Assembly (NCBI GenBank): GCA_041691815.1
Contig: JBEPTZ010000006.1
Location: 1 to 64,000, forward strand
Length of the DNA stretch: 64,000 nucleotides
Source of the DNA: 70-18 sp041691815
Lineage (GTDB): Bacteria > Pseudomonadota > Alphaproteobacteria > Acetobacterales > Acetobacteraceae
Reading direction: 5' to 3'
Part shown: in pieces, positions 25,513 to 34,268 of the stretch
Layout of the letters: each line of letters begins with the position of its first letter
Numbering within the stretch: position 1 is the stretch's first letter
Notes under the pieces: generated by a model
What the model was told of the DNA's origin: nothing
Database searches by the model: none
What the model saw: only the letters and a program-made list of their open reading frames with translations
Translations under genes and position numbers: made by a program

Positions 25513-26891
25513 GCGGCACCGCGCCGCTGGGTTTCGGCCGCCGCGGCCTGGTGGTGCAGCCGGGCCGCGCCAGCACCGCCGAGCCGGTGGAGGAACCGGT
25601 CGCCCCGGTTGCACCGCGCGTCACCGCGCCGATGGAATCGCTGGCCGAACTGCGCGCCGCCTGTCTGGCGCGGCTGGAGCCGGCCGCCGTCGCCGCCCTG
25701 CCGCAGGACCGGCTGGCCGCCGAGGTGGAACGGCTGATCAGCGAGATCGCCACCGACCGACGCATCCACCTCAACGCCCGCGAGCAGCGGCAACTGGCCG
25801 GCGAGCTGGTCAACGACATGCTCGGGCTGGGGCCGCTGGAGCAGTTGCTGGAAGACGACAGCATCGCCGACATCATGGTGAACGGCCCGTTCCGGGTGTT
25901 CGTCGAGCGTGGCGGCAAGGTGGTGCTGTCGGACGTGCGGTTCCGCGACGAGGGGCATCTGGCGAATATCTGCCAGCGCATCGCGGTCGCGGTGGGCCGG
26001 CGCATCGACGAGAGCAGCCCGATGGTGGATGCCCGCCTGAAAGACGGCAGCCGCGTCAACATCATCTTCCCGCCGCTGGCGCTGGACGGGCCGTGCCTGT
26101 CGATCCGCAAATTCGGCAAGAAGAGCATCGGTTTCGCCAAGCTGATCGAATATGGCGCGATGACCCGCCAGGTGGCCGCGGTGCTGCAGATCTGCGCCCG
26201 CGCGCGGATGAACATCGTCATCTCCGGCGGCACCGGCTCGGGCAAGACCACGATGATGAACGCGCTGTCGACGATGATCGATCCGACCGAGCGCATCGTG
26301 ACGGTGGAAGACGCCGCCGAGCTGCAATTGCAGCAACCGCATATCGTGCGGCTGGAAACCCGGCCGCCCAGCCTGGAGGGACGCGGCGAAATCACCCAGC
26401 GCGACTTGGTGCGCAACGCGCTGCGCATGCGGCCGGACCGCATCATCATCGGCGAGGTGCGCGGCGGCGAGGCGTTCGACATGCTGCAGGCGATGAACAC
26501 CGGCCATGACGGCTCGATGTCCACCATCCATGCCAACACCACCCGCGACGCGCTGATCCGCATCGAGAACATGGTGCAGATGGGCAATATGGGCCTGCCC
26601 AGCCACGCCATCCGCACCCAGATCGTCGGCGCGGTGAACATCATCGTGCAGGTGGAGCGCCATCGCGACGGCGGCAGGCGGGTGACCCAGGTGACCGAGA
26701 TCTGCGGCATGGAAGCCGACGTGATCACCATGAACGACATCTTCCAGTTCGAGATGCAGGGCGAAAGCTCCACCGGGCGGATTCGCGGCCGCTACCGGGT
26801 CAGCAAGGCGCGGCCCAGCTTCCATCAGCAACTGGTCTATTTCGGGCTGGAACGGGCCTGGGCGGCGGCAATGGAAGAGACTGCCGAATGA
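25509..26891 (+). CDS. cpaF: CpaF/TadA secretion ATPase
   Basis: A 460-residue hexameric ATPase that powers pilus extension and retraction. Walker A GGTGSGKTTMMN is at about residue 240, the Asp/His-box segment around IVTVEDAAELQLQQPH, and RIIIGEVRGGEAFDMLQA gives Walker B. The N-terminal helical domain begins after a basic, Pro-rich leader of about 40 residues. It overlaps cpaE by 4 bp; tadB follows after 13 bp. Confidence 0.95.
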   Translation: MSGTAPLGFGRRGLVVQPGRASTAEPVEEPVAPVAPRVTAPMESLAELRAACLARLEPAAVAALPQDRLAAEVERLISEIATDRRIHLNAREQRQLAGELVNDMLGLGPLEQLLEDDSIADIMVNGPFRVFVERGGKVVLSDVRFRDEGHLANICQRIAVAVGRRIDESSPMVDARLKDGSRVNIIFPPLALDGPCLSIRKFGKKSIGFAKLIEYGAMTRQVAAVLQICARARMNIVISGGTGSGKTTMMNALSTMIDPTERIVTVEDAAELQLQQPHIVRLETRPPSLEGRGEITQRDLVRNALRMRPDRIIIGEVRGGEAFDMLQAMNTGHDGSMSTIHANTTRDALIRIENMVQMGNMGLPSHAIRTQIVGAVNIIVQVERHRDGGRRVTQVTEICGMEADVITMNDIFQFEMQGESSTGRIRGRYRVSKARPSFHQQLVYFGLERAWAAAMEETAE

Positions 26892-26904
26892 GCGGAGCAC
26901 GGCG

Positions 26905-27861
26905 ATGAACGGGGTGATGCTGCTGGCCGGCTTCTGCCTGCTGTTGTGCCTGCTCGCCGCCGTCGGCCTGGTGATGAGCCGGGCGCAGGCACGCGATCGG
27001 CGGGTGCATGAGCGGCTGCGCAGCGTGACCGGCGCGCATACCCGCCAGGCGCCGACGCCGATCCGCCCGATCGCCCGCGCCGCGGTGACGCGCCAGGTGA
27101 GCCCGGTCGCCCGGCTGGCCGCGCTGTTCGGCTACGACAAGGTGCATGCCCGCCATCACGCGATCCCGGCCTGGCTGGTGCTGCTGCTGACGTTCGGCTT
27201 CGCGCGCGCCCTGACGCTGCTGGCCCAGGGCGTTACCGGCCCGATCGCGCTGCCGGCGACGCCGCTGGTCTGGATCATCCTCGGCCGCAGCCTGTTCGGC
27301 CTGATGACCGAGCGGCGCACCCAGAAGCTGGTGTCGCAATTCCCCGATGCGCTGCAGATGATCGTCCGCGCGGTTCGCGTCGGCATGCCGGTCAGCGAGG
27401 CGATGCGGCTGGTCGGGCGCGAGGCGCAACTGCCGACCTCGACCGAGTTCGCGCTGATCGCCAACGACCTGGCGATCGGCACCCCACTCGACGAGGCGAT
27501 CAGGACATTGGCCGAACGCACCAGCGTCGCCGAATACCAGTTCTTCGCCACCGCCCTGTCGCTGCAGGCGCAGACCGGTGGCGGGTTGACCGAAATCCTC
27601 GAAGGCCTCGCCGACGTGATCCGCAAGCGGCTGGCGCTGCGGGCCAAGGGCAAGGCGATGGCAGCCGAAGCGCGCACCAGTGCCGCGGTGCTGGCGATCC
27701 TGCCGTTCCTGGCGTTCGGCGGCATGATGTTCCTCAACCGGCCGTACATCTCGATCATGTACACCACGCAGCAGGGTCAGCAGATGCTCGGCGCCGGCGC
27801 CGCCTCGCTGCTGGTCGGCATCCTGATGATGCGCTCGATCATTCGCAGGAGCCTGTCATGA
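26905..27861 (+). CDS. tadB: Tad inner-membrane platform protein TadB
   Basis: A 318-residue type II secretion F-family protein. An N-terminal hydrophobic helix is followed by a basic cytoplasmic stretch. The F domain is recognisable in FPDALQMIVRAVRVGMPVSE and TGGGLTEILEGLADVIRKR, and two C-terminal helices end the protein. With TadC it forms the platform on which CpaF acts. tadC overlaps by 4 bp. Confidence 0.93.
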   Translation: MNGVMLLAGFCLLLCLLAAVGLVMSRAQARDRRVHERLRSVTGAHTRQAPTPIRPIARAAVTRQVSPVARLAALFGYDKVHARHHAIPAWLVLLLTFGFARALTLLAQGVTGPIALPATPLVWIILGRSLFGLMTERRTQKLVSQFPDALQMIVRAVRVGMPVSEAMRLVGREAQLPTSTEFALIANDLAIGTPLDEAIRTLAERTSVAEYQFFATALSLQAQTGGGLTEILEGLADVIRKRLALRAKGKAMAAEARTSAAVLAILPFLAFGGMMFLNRPYISIMYTTQQGQQMLGAGAASLLVGILMMRSIIRRSLS

Positions 27862-28808
27862 GCACCAATATGCTGATGCTGGCGGGCGGGCTGTCGGCGT
27901 TGCTGATGTTCGGCTGCGCGTTGCTGATCCTGCAGATCGTCGGTCGCGACGACCGGGTGGAGCAGCGGCTGCGCGAGGCCAACGGCACCGCGCCACGGCA
28001 ACAACGGCGCAGCCAGCTGTCGGGTTCCGCCACGGCCGGCCGCAGCGCGGTGCAGTCGGTGCTGGATCTGGTGGCGCGGATCGGGCTGGTCGCCAGCGGG
28101 CTGCTGTCACGCAAGACGCTCAGCGAGCTGGAGCAGACGCTGTCCAGTTCCGGCCTGTCGAAATCCACCAGTCTGGGGCTGTTCATCGGCGCCAAGGTGC
28201 TGTTGGTGGTGCTGCTGCCGCTGATTGCCCAGGTGGTGCTGCACAACACCTCGATGGACTCGAACATGGTGCTGATGCTGACGCTGCTGGCCGGCCTAGC
28301 CGGGATGATGGCGCCGGACATGGTGATCGGCAAAATCCGCAAATCCTACCTCGGCAAGGTCGATGCCGGGCTGCCGGACACCCTGGACCTGCTGCTGATC
28401 TGCGCGCAGTCCGGCCTGTCGCTGCAGCCGGCGATCATCCGGGTGGAGATGGAGATCCGTGACAGCCACCCGGCGGTGGCGTGGGAACTGGCGCTGACCG
28501 CCAACGAGTTGCAGTTCATTCCCGACAGCCGGGTGGCGCTGACCAATCTGGGCACCCGCACCGGGCTGGACAGCCTGAAGCGGCTGACCGCCACGTTGAT
28601 CCAGACGATGCAGTTCGGCACCCCGCTCAGCGAGGCGCTGCGCTCCATGGCGGCAGAGATGCGCGCGGAGACCCTGACCCGGTTCGAGGAGCGCGCTGCC
28701 CGGCTGCCGGTGTTGCTGACCTTGCCGATGATTCTGTTCGTGATGCCCTGCGTGTTCATCGTGATCGGCGGGCCGGCGGTGATCCAGTTGATGCGCACCT
28801 TTGGCTGA
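27858..28808 (+). CDS. tadC: Tad inner-membrane platform protein TadC
   Basis: A 316-residue second platform protein of the F family with the same layout as TadB: N-terminal helix, cytoplasmic loop, and LPDTLDLLLICAQSGLSLQP and GTPLSEALRSMAAEMRAE motifs, ending in two hydrophobic helices. It is the last gene of the continuous cpaA-tadC run. No tadD (TPR) gene follows in this window. Confidence 0.93.
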   Translation: MSTNMLMLAGGLSALLMFGCALLILQIVGRDDRVEQRLREANGTAPRQQRRSQLSGSATAGRSAVQSVLDLVARIGLVASGLLSRKTLSELEQTLSSSGLSKSTSLGLFIGAKVLLVVLLPLIAQVVLHNTSMDSNMVLMLTLLAGLAGMMAPDMVIGKIRKSYLGKVDAGLPDTLDLLLICAQSGLSLQPAIIRVEMEIRDSHPAVAWELALTANELQFIPDSRVALTNLGTRTGLDSLKRLTATLIQTMQFGTPLSEALRSMAAEMRAETLTRFEERAARLPVLLTLPMILFVMPCVFIVIGGPAVIQLMRTFG

Positions 28809-29295
28809 GCGCAGCGCCGGGGGCTGAGCGCAGCGGCGTCGGCCGGCTGGATGGCATTAACGGTTTGGTAGTTTTTCTGCGACATGCTTCATCTCATGAG
28901 ATTCGCTCATGGCATGAGGCCGTGCCCGACCAGGGCCCCGCTCGCACCGGACAGCGCATCCGGCATCGCCAACCGACTTGATCGCTGGAGCGGTGGAGAA
29001 GCAGCAAGTGATTCAATCCAGGTGGAAACAGGTATTACTGGAGTATCGCTAACTTCTCGAAAACTTTACCCAACTCAACAAAGGTGGAAACTTTTTCGAA
29101 AGGGGATTTACGTACCGATGCCCCACATATGCGCAACTTTTTGCGAGAACCCCTATTTTAATGATTGTTTAATTTTTGGTTAACATTTAAATTCTGCGCT
29201 ATTCCAGTTACATGGCTAATTTGTAAGGAGAACTAGTCGCCCGGTAAGTCGCCTAGTGAGCTGATGTCTGCGACAATGATGACAGGACGCTTGGC
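28809..29295. other. AT-rich intergenic region with a CtrA-type box
   Basis: A 487-bp gap after tadC. The first 190 bp have normal GC content; from about 29000 to 29230 it becomes strongly AT-rich. It holds a perfect TTAA-N7-TTAA site (29169-29183). A 99-residue frame at 28884-29183 crosses it but has no family resemblance and is judged chance. The region most likely carries the promoter of the downstream LuxR-type regulator. Confidence 0.6.
29169..29183. promoter_or_regulatory. CtrA-type binding box TTAA-N7-TTAA
   Basis: TTAATTTTTGGTTAA matches the full CtrA consensus exactly and is followed by C as in many CtrA boxes. It is 113 bp before the start of the LuxR-type regulator at 29296. A further TTAA lies 4 bp downstream. 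Binding by the cellular CtrA or by the paralogue at 19501 is an inference. Confidence 0.55.
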
Positions 29296-30006
29296 ATGTA
29301 TGCACTGATCGCTACACATAACGCCGCACTTCGCTCGGCAATCATGGTCCTTCTGCGGATCTGCCACCCCGGGTGTCACGTCGTGCTCGCCAATGACGTT
29401 GCAGACGTGCACGAGGCGCTGGAGTCCGGACGCTGCGACACCATGCTGGTGGATGTGCAGTTCACCGGCTACGGCAGCAGTTTCGATGCCGCCATGTTGC
29501 GTGGCTATTACCCGCAGGTGAATTTCCTGCCGCTCGGCAGCGCCGGCGGCAGCCAGGCGATGCTCGGTGCGCTGGAACGCGGCCTCGACGGTCCGCATTT
29601 CGACCCGCAACAGTCCGCCGATCTGTCCGGCGCCACATCGCTCGATCACCTGCTGCGCGCCATCGAGGTGATCGGAACCTCGCAGGTGATGGCCTCGCCA
29701 TCGAGCCCGGCCCCGATTGAGCCGCCGGTCGAGACCGGCCCTGCCCTCACCGGCCGCCAGCGCGATGTGCTGCATCTGCTCGGCGAAGGACGCTCCACCA
29801 AGGATATCGCGCGCCGTCTTGGCCTCGCGGTGCCGACGGTGAAGACCCATCTGGCCGCATTGTATCGCCAGCTCGGCGCCCGCAACCGGGTGGAAGCCGT
29901 GGTCAAGGCCGGCATGTCGCGGGGCCGGCTCAGCCGCAGCCATCCGTCGTTGCCGAGCATGGCCCTGCGCGATAGCACGCCGGTGTTCGGTATCCCGCGC
30001 GCCTGA
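29296..30006 (+). CDS. NarL/LuxR-type regulator with degenerate receiver
   Basis: A 236-residue protein. The C-terminal LuxR helix-turn-helix is clear: LTGRQRDVLHLLGEGRSTKD, IARRLGLAVPTVKTHLAALY, RQLGARNRVEAV. The N-terminal domain has the receiver fold and keeps Asp53 (LVDVQF), but the acidic pair at the N-terminus is replaced (IATHNA) and no conserved Lys is seen. It may therefore work without phosphorylation. It follows the tad operon after an AT-rich region with a CtrA-type box, so a role in pilus or cell-cycle-linked control is plausible. Confidence 0.85.
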   Translation: MYALIATHNAALRSAIMVLLRICHPGCHVVLANDVADVHEALESGRCDTMLVDVQFTGYGSSFDAAMLRGYYPQVNFLPLGSAGGSQAMLGALERGLDGPHFDPQQSADLSGATSLDHLLRAIEVIGTSQVMASPSSPAPIEPPVETGPALTGRQRDVLHLLGEGRSTKDIARRLGLAVPTVKTHLAALYRQLGARNRVEAVVKAGMSRGRLSRSHPSLPSMALRDSTPVFGIPRA

Positions 30007-30136
30007 CACCGCTGCCGGGATAGTTATGCGGCATGATAGTCATGCCGCATAACCATCCCGATCCCTCGCGACTGGCGCGCCGCCGCCGACCGGGCCACAC
30101 TCCACCCTGATGCTGATCGAGGGTGGACGCAGACGG

Positions 30137-31192
30137 ATGCCAGACCACACCAACAACATGCTGCAACTTACCGCGGATCGGGTGTTCGCCGATCATGTCG
30201 CGGCGCGCGAGCTGGCGGCCGCGGAATCCGGGGTCTGGCCGCAAGCGGCCTGGGATGCCGTCGAGTCCGCCGGCCTCACCCGCGCCCTGCTGCCAGAGGC
30301 GGCCGGCGGCTACGGGGTGGAACCGGCCGAGGCGCTGTCGCTGCTGACCGTCGCCGGTGCCCATGCGCTGCCGCTGCCGCTGGCCGAAACCATGCTGGCC
30401 GGCTGGCTGCTGGCCGGCGCCGGGCTGGCGATGCCGGACGGGCCGCTTTCGGTGGCGCCAGTGCGGCGCGGCGATGCACTCGCCCTCACGCAGCACCCCG
30501 GCGGCTGGCATCTGGCGGGCACGGTGCACCGCATTCCGTGGGGACGCAGCGTTACGACGCTGGCGGCGGTGGCGATGCATCGCGGTGCCGCGATGGTGGC
30601 GCTGGTGCCGAGCAGCGGCTGGACGGTGCAGCCCGGCGCCAACCTGGCGCTGGAGCCGCGCGACACGCTGCGGATCGCGGTCGATCTGCCAACCGAAGCG
30701 GTGGCCCCGGCCGGGCCGGATGCCGGGCAGTTGCGCGCGGTAGGCGCCGCGCTGCGCTGCCAGCAGATCGCCGGCGCGCTGGGGCAACTGGTGGCGATGA
30801 CCACGCAATATGCGCTGGATCGCACCCAGTTCGGCCGGCCGATCGGCAAATTCCAGGCGGTGCAGCATAATCTGGCGATACTCGCCGGGCATGCCGCCGC
30901 CGCTGCGGCGGCGGCCGATAGCGCGGCGGAGGCGATCGCACCGCTGCGGCTGCTGCCGATTGCCGCGGCCAAGCAACGCTGCGGTGAAGCTGCGGGAGTG
31001 GGTGCGGCGATTGCGCACCAGGTGCATGGGGCGATCGGCTTTACCTACGAGCACGGTCTACATTACCTGACAAAACGACTCTGGTCGTGGCGCGACGAGT
31101 TCGGCAACGAGACCGAGTGGGCCAGCCTGCTCGGCCGCCACATGGCCGAAGCCGGGCCGGACCAGCTTTGGACCGAAATCAGCGCGGTTTGA
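30137..31192 (+). CDS. Acyl-CoA dehydrogenase family protein (short partner)
   Basis: A 351-residue flavoprotein of the acyl-CoA dehydrogenase fold. The flavin and helix segments are YALDRTQFGRPIGKFQAVQH and GAIGFTYEHGLHYLTKRLWS. The N-terminal half is divergent, as in the non-catalytic or short partner of heteromeric dehydrogenases. ATG at 30137 is preferred; starts at 30110 and 30158 are possible. The second dehydrogenase gene starts 15 bp later, and the pair is arranged like the alpha2beta2 dehydrogenases of steroid side-chain or branched acyl-CoA catabolism. Confidence 0.88.
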   Translation: MPDHTNNMLQLTADRVFADHVAARELAAAESGVWPQAAWDAVESAGLTRALLPEAAGGYGVEPAEALSLLTVAGAHALPLPLAETMLAGWLLAGAGLAMPDGPLSVAPVRRGDALALTQHPGGWHLAGTVHRIPWGRSVTTLAAVAMHRGAAMVALVPSSGWTVQPGANLALEPRDTLRIAVDLPTEAVAPAGPDAGQLRAVGAALRCQQIAGALGQLVAMTTQYALDRTQFGRPIGKFQAVQHNLAILAGHAAAAAAAADSAAEAIAPLRLLPIAAAKQRCGEAAGVGAAIAHQVHGAIGFTYEHGLHYLTKRLWSWRDEFGNETEWASLLGRHMAEAGPDQLWTEISAV

Positions 31193-31207
31193 GCGGAGTG
31201 CATTCGA

Positions 31208-32350
31208 ATGCAGATCACTTTTCCACCGCCGCCGCCCTGCCCTGAGGCGGAAATTCTGCGGGCCGAGGTGCGGGCGTTTCTGGCAGACGAACTCGCCGGC
31301 CGCACGCCGCGCCAGCGGGCCGAAAGCTGGAACGGCTATGACCGCGATTTCAGCCGCAAGCTGGGGCAGCGCGGCTGGATCGGCATGACCTGGCCGAAGC
31401 GGTACGGCGGGCACGAGCGCAACGCGCTGGAACGCTATGTGGTGCTGGAGGAGATGCTGGCCGCCGGCGCGCCGGTGAACATGCACTGGATCGCCGACCG
31501 GCAATCCGGCCCCCTACTGCTGCGCGCCGGCAGCGAGGCGCAGCGGCAGGCGGTTCTGCCGCGCATCGCGGCCGGGGAGTGCGGCTTCTGCATCGGCATG
31601 AGTGAGCCGGATTCGGGTTCCGACCTCGCCTCGGTGCGCACCCGCGCGGTGCCGGTGCAGGGCGGCTTTCTGGTCAACGGTACCAAGCTGTGGACCTCCG
31701 GCGCGCATCTGGCCGACTACATGATCCTGTTCTGCCGCACCGGGCCAGGCGAGCGGCACGAGGGCACCAGCCAGTTGCTGGTGGACCTGAAGCACACCAA
31801 AGGCCTCAGCATCCGGCCGGTGCGGGCGCTGTCGGGGGAGCATCATTTCAACGAGGTGGTGTTCACCGACGCCTTCCTGCCCGAGGACGCGGTGATCGGC
31901 GCACTCGGCCAGGGCTGGGCGCAGGTGACCAGCGAGTTGGCCTATGAGCGCAGCGGACCGGAGCGGTTCCTGTCGACCTTCCAGGTGGTGGTGGAACTGG
32001 CACGGGCGCTGGGACCGACGCCGTCCGACCGCGGAGCGATCGCACTGGGGCGGCTGGCGGCGCATATGATCGCACTGCGCCGGATGTCACGCTCGGTCGC
32101 CGGCATGCTGCAACAAGGCGGCAACCCGGCGCTGGAGGCGGCGCTGGTGAAGGAAGTCGGCAATACCCTGGAGCAGGAAATCCCGGAGATCGTGCGGCTG
32201 CTACTGGACACCGAACCGGAGGCCGACGGCGCAGACCAGTTGGCCGCAGTGCTGGGCCATACCATGCTGCATATCCCCTCGTTCTCGCTGCGCGGCGGCA
32301 CCAGGGAAGTGCTGCGCGGCATCATCGCGCGAGGGCTGGGACTCAGGTAA
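31208..32350 (+). CDS. Acyl-CoA dehydrogenase family protein (long partner)
   Basis: A 380-residue acyl-CoA dehydrogenase with all three domains. CIGMSEPDSGSDLASVRTRA and NGTKLWTSGAHLADYMI are the substrate and FAD-binding middle domain, and SFSLRGGTREVLRGIIARGL the C-terminal signature. It probably forms one enzyme with the preceding gene. The substrate is unknown. Repeat copy D starts 3 nt after the stop codon. Confidence 0.92.
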   Translation: MQITFPPPPPCPEAEILRAEVRAFLADELAGRTPRQRAESWNGYDRDFSRKLGQRGWIGMTWPKRYGGHERNALERYVVLEEMLAAGAPVNMHWIADRQSGPLLLRAGSEAQRQAVLPRIAAGECGFCIGMSEPDSGSDLASVRTRAVPVQGGFLVNGTKLWTSGAHLADYMILFCRTGPGERHEGTSQLLVDLKHTKGLSIRPVRALSGEHHFNEVVFTDAFLPEDAVIGALGQGWAQVTSELAYERSGPERFLSTFQVVVELARALGPTPSDRGAIALGRLAAHMIALRRMSRSVAGMLQQGGNPALEAALVKEVGNTLEQEIPEIVRLLLDTEPEADGADQLAAVLGHTMLHIPSFSLRGGTREVLRGIIARGLGLR

Positions 32351-32353
32351 GAC

Positions 32354-32472
32354 TTTCTTTTTGTGAACAAAAAGAAACAAAAAAACTTTTTATCCATTGG
32401 AGTGTACCGAGTCTCCCGCGCTCCACTGTTGCAAGGCGGATAAAGTTTTTGCGCGCTTTTTTCAAAAAGCGC
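32354..32472. repeat. Structured intergenic repeat, copy D (full, covariant)
   Basis: Same layout as copy A but both terminal hairpins differ with matching changes in both arms. Hairpin 1 is TTTCTTTTTGT-GA-ACAAAAAGAAA (32354-32377), with C-G changed to T-A at the base. Hairpin 2 is GCGCTTTTTTCAAAAAGCGC (32453-32472) in place of GTTC...GAAC. The paired substitutions point to selection on the fold. It lies 3 nt after the dehydrogenase stop and about 55 bp before the arsR-type gene. Confidence 0.9.
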
Positions 32473-32493
32473 TGCTTGCCTTGCTTGATTGAA

Positions 32494-32521
32494 TTGACAC
32501 ATTCAAATTTGTCGATATGTT
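32494..32521 (+). promoter_or_regulatory. Promoter of the arsR-type gene, probably leaderless
   Basis: TTGACA (32494-32499), 16-bp spacer, TATGTT (32516-32521). Transcription would start at about 32528, the A of the ATG start codon, and no ribosome-binding site is present. ATTCAAATTTGTCGAT between the boxes is AT-rich with a CAAATTTG palindrome and is a candidate repressor operator. Confidence 0.6.
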
Positions 32522-32527
32522 GGCCCG

Positions 32528-32833
32528 ATGTTGCTCGACGCTGAAGGCTTTCGTGCGCTGGGGGACCCGGTCCGGGTGCGGATCGTGCAGTTCCTGCTCG
32601 ACCAGGGCGGGGTGTGCTGTGCCAATCCGGGGTTGGTCTGTGCCTGCGATATCGTGGCGTTGCTGGGTTTGGCGCAGCCGACGGTCAGCCATCACATGCA
32701 GATTTTGACCCGTGCCGGCCTGGTGCTGGCGGAGAAGCGGGGGCGGTGGATGTTCTATGCGCTGGCGCCGCGGCGTTTCGAGGAACTTGGCGGACAGTTG
32801 GGCGCGATTGCCGCGCCGCTCGTTGCCGCCTGA
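32528..32833 (+). CDS. arsR: ArsR-family metal/metalloid-responsive repressor
   Basis: A 101-residue winged-helix repressor. FRALGDPVRVRIVQFLL is the ArsR start, and LAQPTVSHHMQILTRAGLV the recognition helix. Four Cys cluster at residues 30, 31, 38 and 40 (VCCANPGLVCACDIVALL), at the place where ArsR relatives have the ELCVCDL arsenite-sensing motif. Induction by arsenite or a similar soft metal is therefore likely. The flavoprotein gene follows after 22 bp. The mRNA seems to be leaderless. Confidence 0.88.
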   Translation: MLLDAEGFRALGDPVRVRIVQFLLDQGGVCCANPGLVCACDIVALLGLAQPTVSHHMQILTRAGLVLAEKRGRWMFYALAPRRFEELGGQLGAIAAPLVAA

Positions 32834-32855
32834 ATCAACCGAAGGAAACTGCGCC

Positions 32856-34160
32856 ATGCCGGATGCGACTCACGGTTCCCCCGCCCTTCCGGTGGTGGTG
32901 ATCGGCGCCGGGCCGGTGGGGCTGGCGGCGGCGGCGCATCTGCTGGCGCGCGGGATGACGCCGGTGGTGCTGGAGGCGGGTGCTGCGGCGGGGGCGGCGG
33001 TGCGGGAATGGGGGCATGTGCGGATGTTCTCGCCGTGGCGGTTCAATGTGGACGGGGTGGCGCGGGCGCTGCTGGAGCGGCACGGCTGGGTGGCGCCGGA
33101 CCCGGAGGGGTATCCGACCGGGGCGGAACTGGTGGCGCAGTATCTGGAGCCGCTGGCGGCGCTGCCGGGGATGGGGCTGCGGCTGCACGCGCGGGTGGTG
33201 GGGGTGAGTCGGCGCGGGCACGATTTGATGCGCGACGAGGAGCGGGGGCTGGCGCCGTTTATCGTGCAGGTGGCGCAGGGTGACGGCGAGATTGCCGAGA
33301 TCGCGGCCCAGGCGGTGCTGGATTGCTCCGGCACCTGGGGCCAGCCGAATCCGGCCGGGGCGCATGGCCTGAAGGTTCCGGGCGAGGCGGCGGCGACGAT
33401 TGCCTATGGCATCCCGGACGTGCTGGGCGGCGACCGGGCGCAGTATGCCGGGCGCTCGGTGCTGGTGGTGGGGTCCGGGCATTCGGCGATGAACGCGGTG
33501 CTGGACCTGGCGGCGCGGCCGCAGGGCGGCGAGGTGCTGTGGGCGTTCCGGCGGGCGGTGTCAGCGACGACATTCGGCGGCGGTGCGGCGGATGGGCTGG
33601 CCGCGCGTGGGGCGCTGGGTGCGAGGGCGCAGGCGCTGGCGGCCGAGGGCAAGGTGCGGATGCTGGCGCCGTTCGCGATCTCTGGCATGGCGACGCTGGC
33701 GGATGGGCGGGTGCGGGTGACGGCGGGCGACGGGCAGGCGGTGACGGTGGAGCGGGTGATCGTGGCCGCCGGGTTCCGGCCGGAATTGGCGTTCCTGTCG
33801 GAGTTGCGGCTGGGGCTGGACCCGGCGGTGCAGAGCACGCCGGCGCTGGCGCCGCTGATCGACCCCAACATTCATTCCTGCGGCACGGTGCGGCCGCATG
33901 GCGAGGCGGAGTTGCGTCATCCGGAGCCGAATTTCTGGATCGCCGGCATGAAAAGCTATGGCCGGGCGCCGACCTTCCTGATGACCACCGGGCATGAGCA
34001 GGTGCGCAGCATCGTGGCGGCCCTGGCCGGCGACTGGATGGCGGCGCGCGAGGTGCGGCTGGAATTGCCGGAAACCGGGGTGTGCAGCGGCGCTCCAGTA
34101 ACGACACGTAACGCAAGTGCCTGCTGCCCGACGGCGCCGGCGGGATGCTGTGGCGGCTGA
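32856..34160 (+). CDS. FAD/NAD(P)-binding oxidoreductase with Cys-rich tail, possibly ArsO-like
   Basis: A 434-residue two-nucleotide flavoprotein: VIGAGPVGLAAAAHLLARG near residue 16 binds FAD, and VVGSGHSAMNAVLDLA near residue 203 binds NAD(P)H. The overall pattern is that of flavin-containing monooxygenases. The last 25 residues contain five Cys, including SACCPTAPAGCCGG, a likely soft-metal site. Co-transcription with an arsR-type repressor (GAAGGA 9 nt before the ATG) suggests a role in arsenic or metal handling, like the ArsO flavoproteins I recall from ars operons. The exact reaction is unproven. Confidence 0.75.
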   Translation: MPDATHGSPALPVVVIGAGPVGLAAAAHLLARGMTPVVLEAGAAAGAAVREWGHVRMFSPWRFNVDGVARALLERHGWVAPDPEGYPTGAELVAQYLEPLAALPGMGLRLHARVVGVSRRGHDLMRDEERGLAPFIVQVAQGDGEIAEIAAQAVLDCSGTWGQPNPAGAHGLKVPGEAAATIAYGIPDVLGGDRAQYAGRSVLVVGSGHSAMNAVLDLAARPQGGEVLWAFRRAVSATTFGGGAADGLAARGALGARAQALAAEGKVRMLAPFAISGMATLADGRVRVTAGDGQAVTVERVIVAAGFRPELAFLSELRLGLDPAVQSTPALAPLIDPNIHSCGTVRPHGEAELRHPEPNFWIAGMKSYGRAPTFLMTTGHEQVRSIVAALAGDWMAAREVRLELPETGVCSGAPVTTRNASACCPTAPAGCCGG

Positions 34161-34268
34161 TGTTGTTATTTTATATCGGGACTCCACGCTGACCAATTCC
34201 AATATTGACGCCGGCGGGCCGGCAGCGGAAGGTTCCGGGCTTTTTGCCGCACCAAGGAAGGATCCGCC

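Noticed and set aside
28884..29183. 99-codon frame in the gap after tadC
   Set aside because: No ribosome site or family pattern, and it runs through the AT-rich control region and over the CtrA box.
29264..29308. 14-codon leader ORF overlapping the LuxR-type regulator start
   Set aside because: The AAGGAGA upstream is too far away, and nothing else supports translation.
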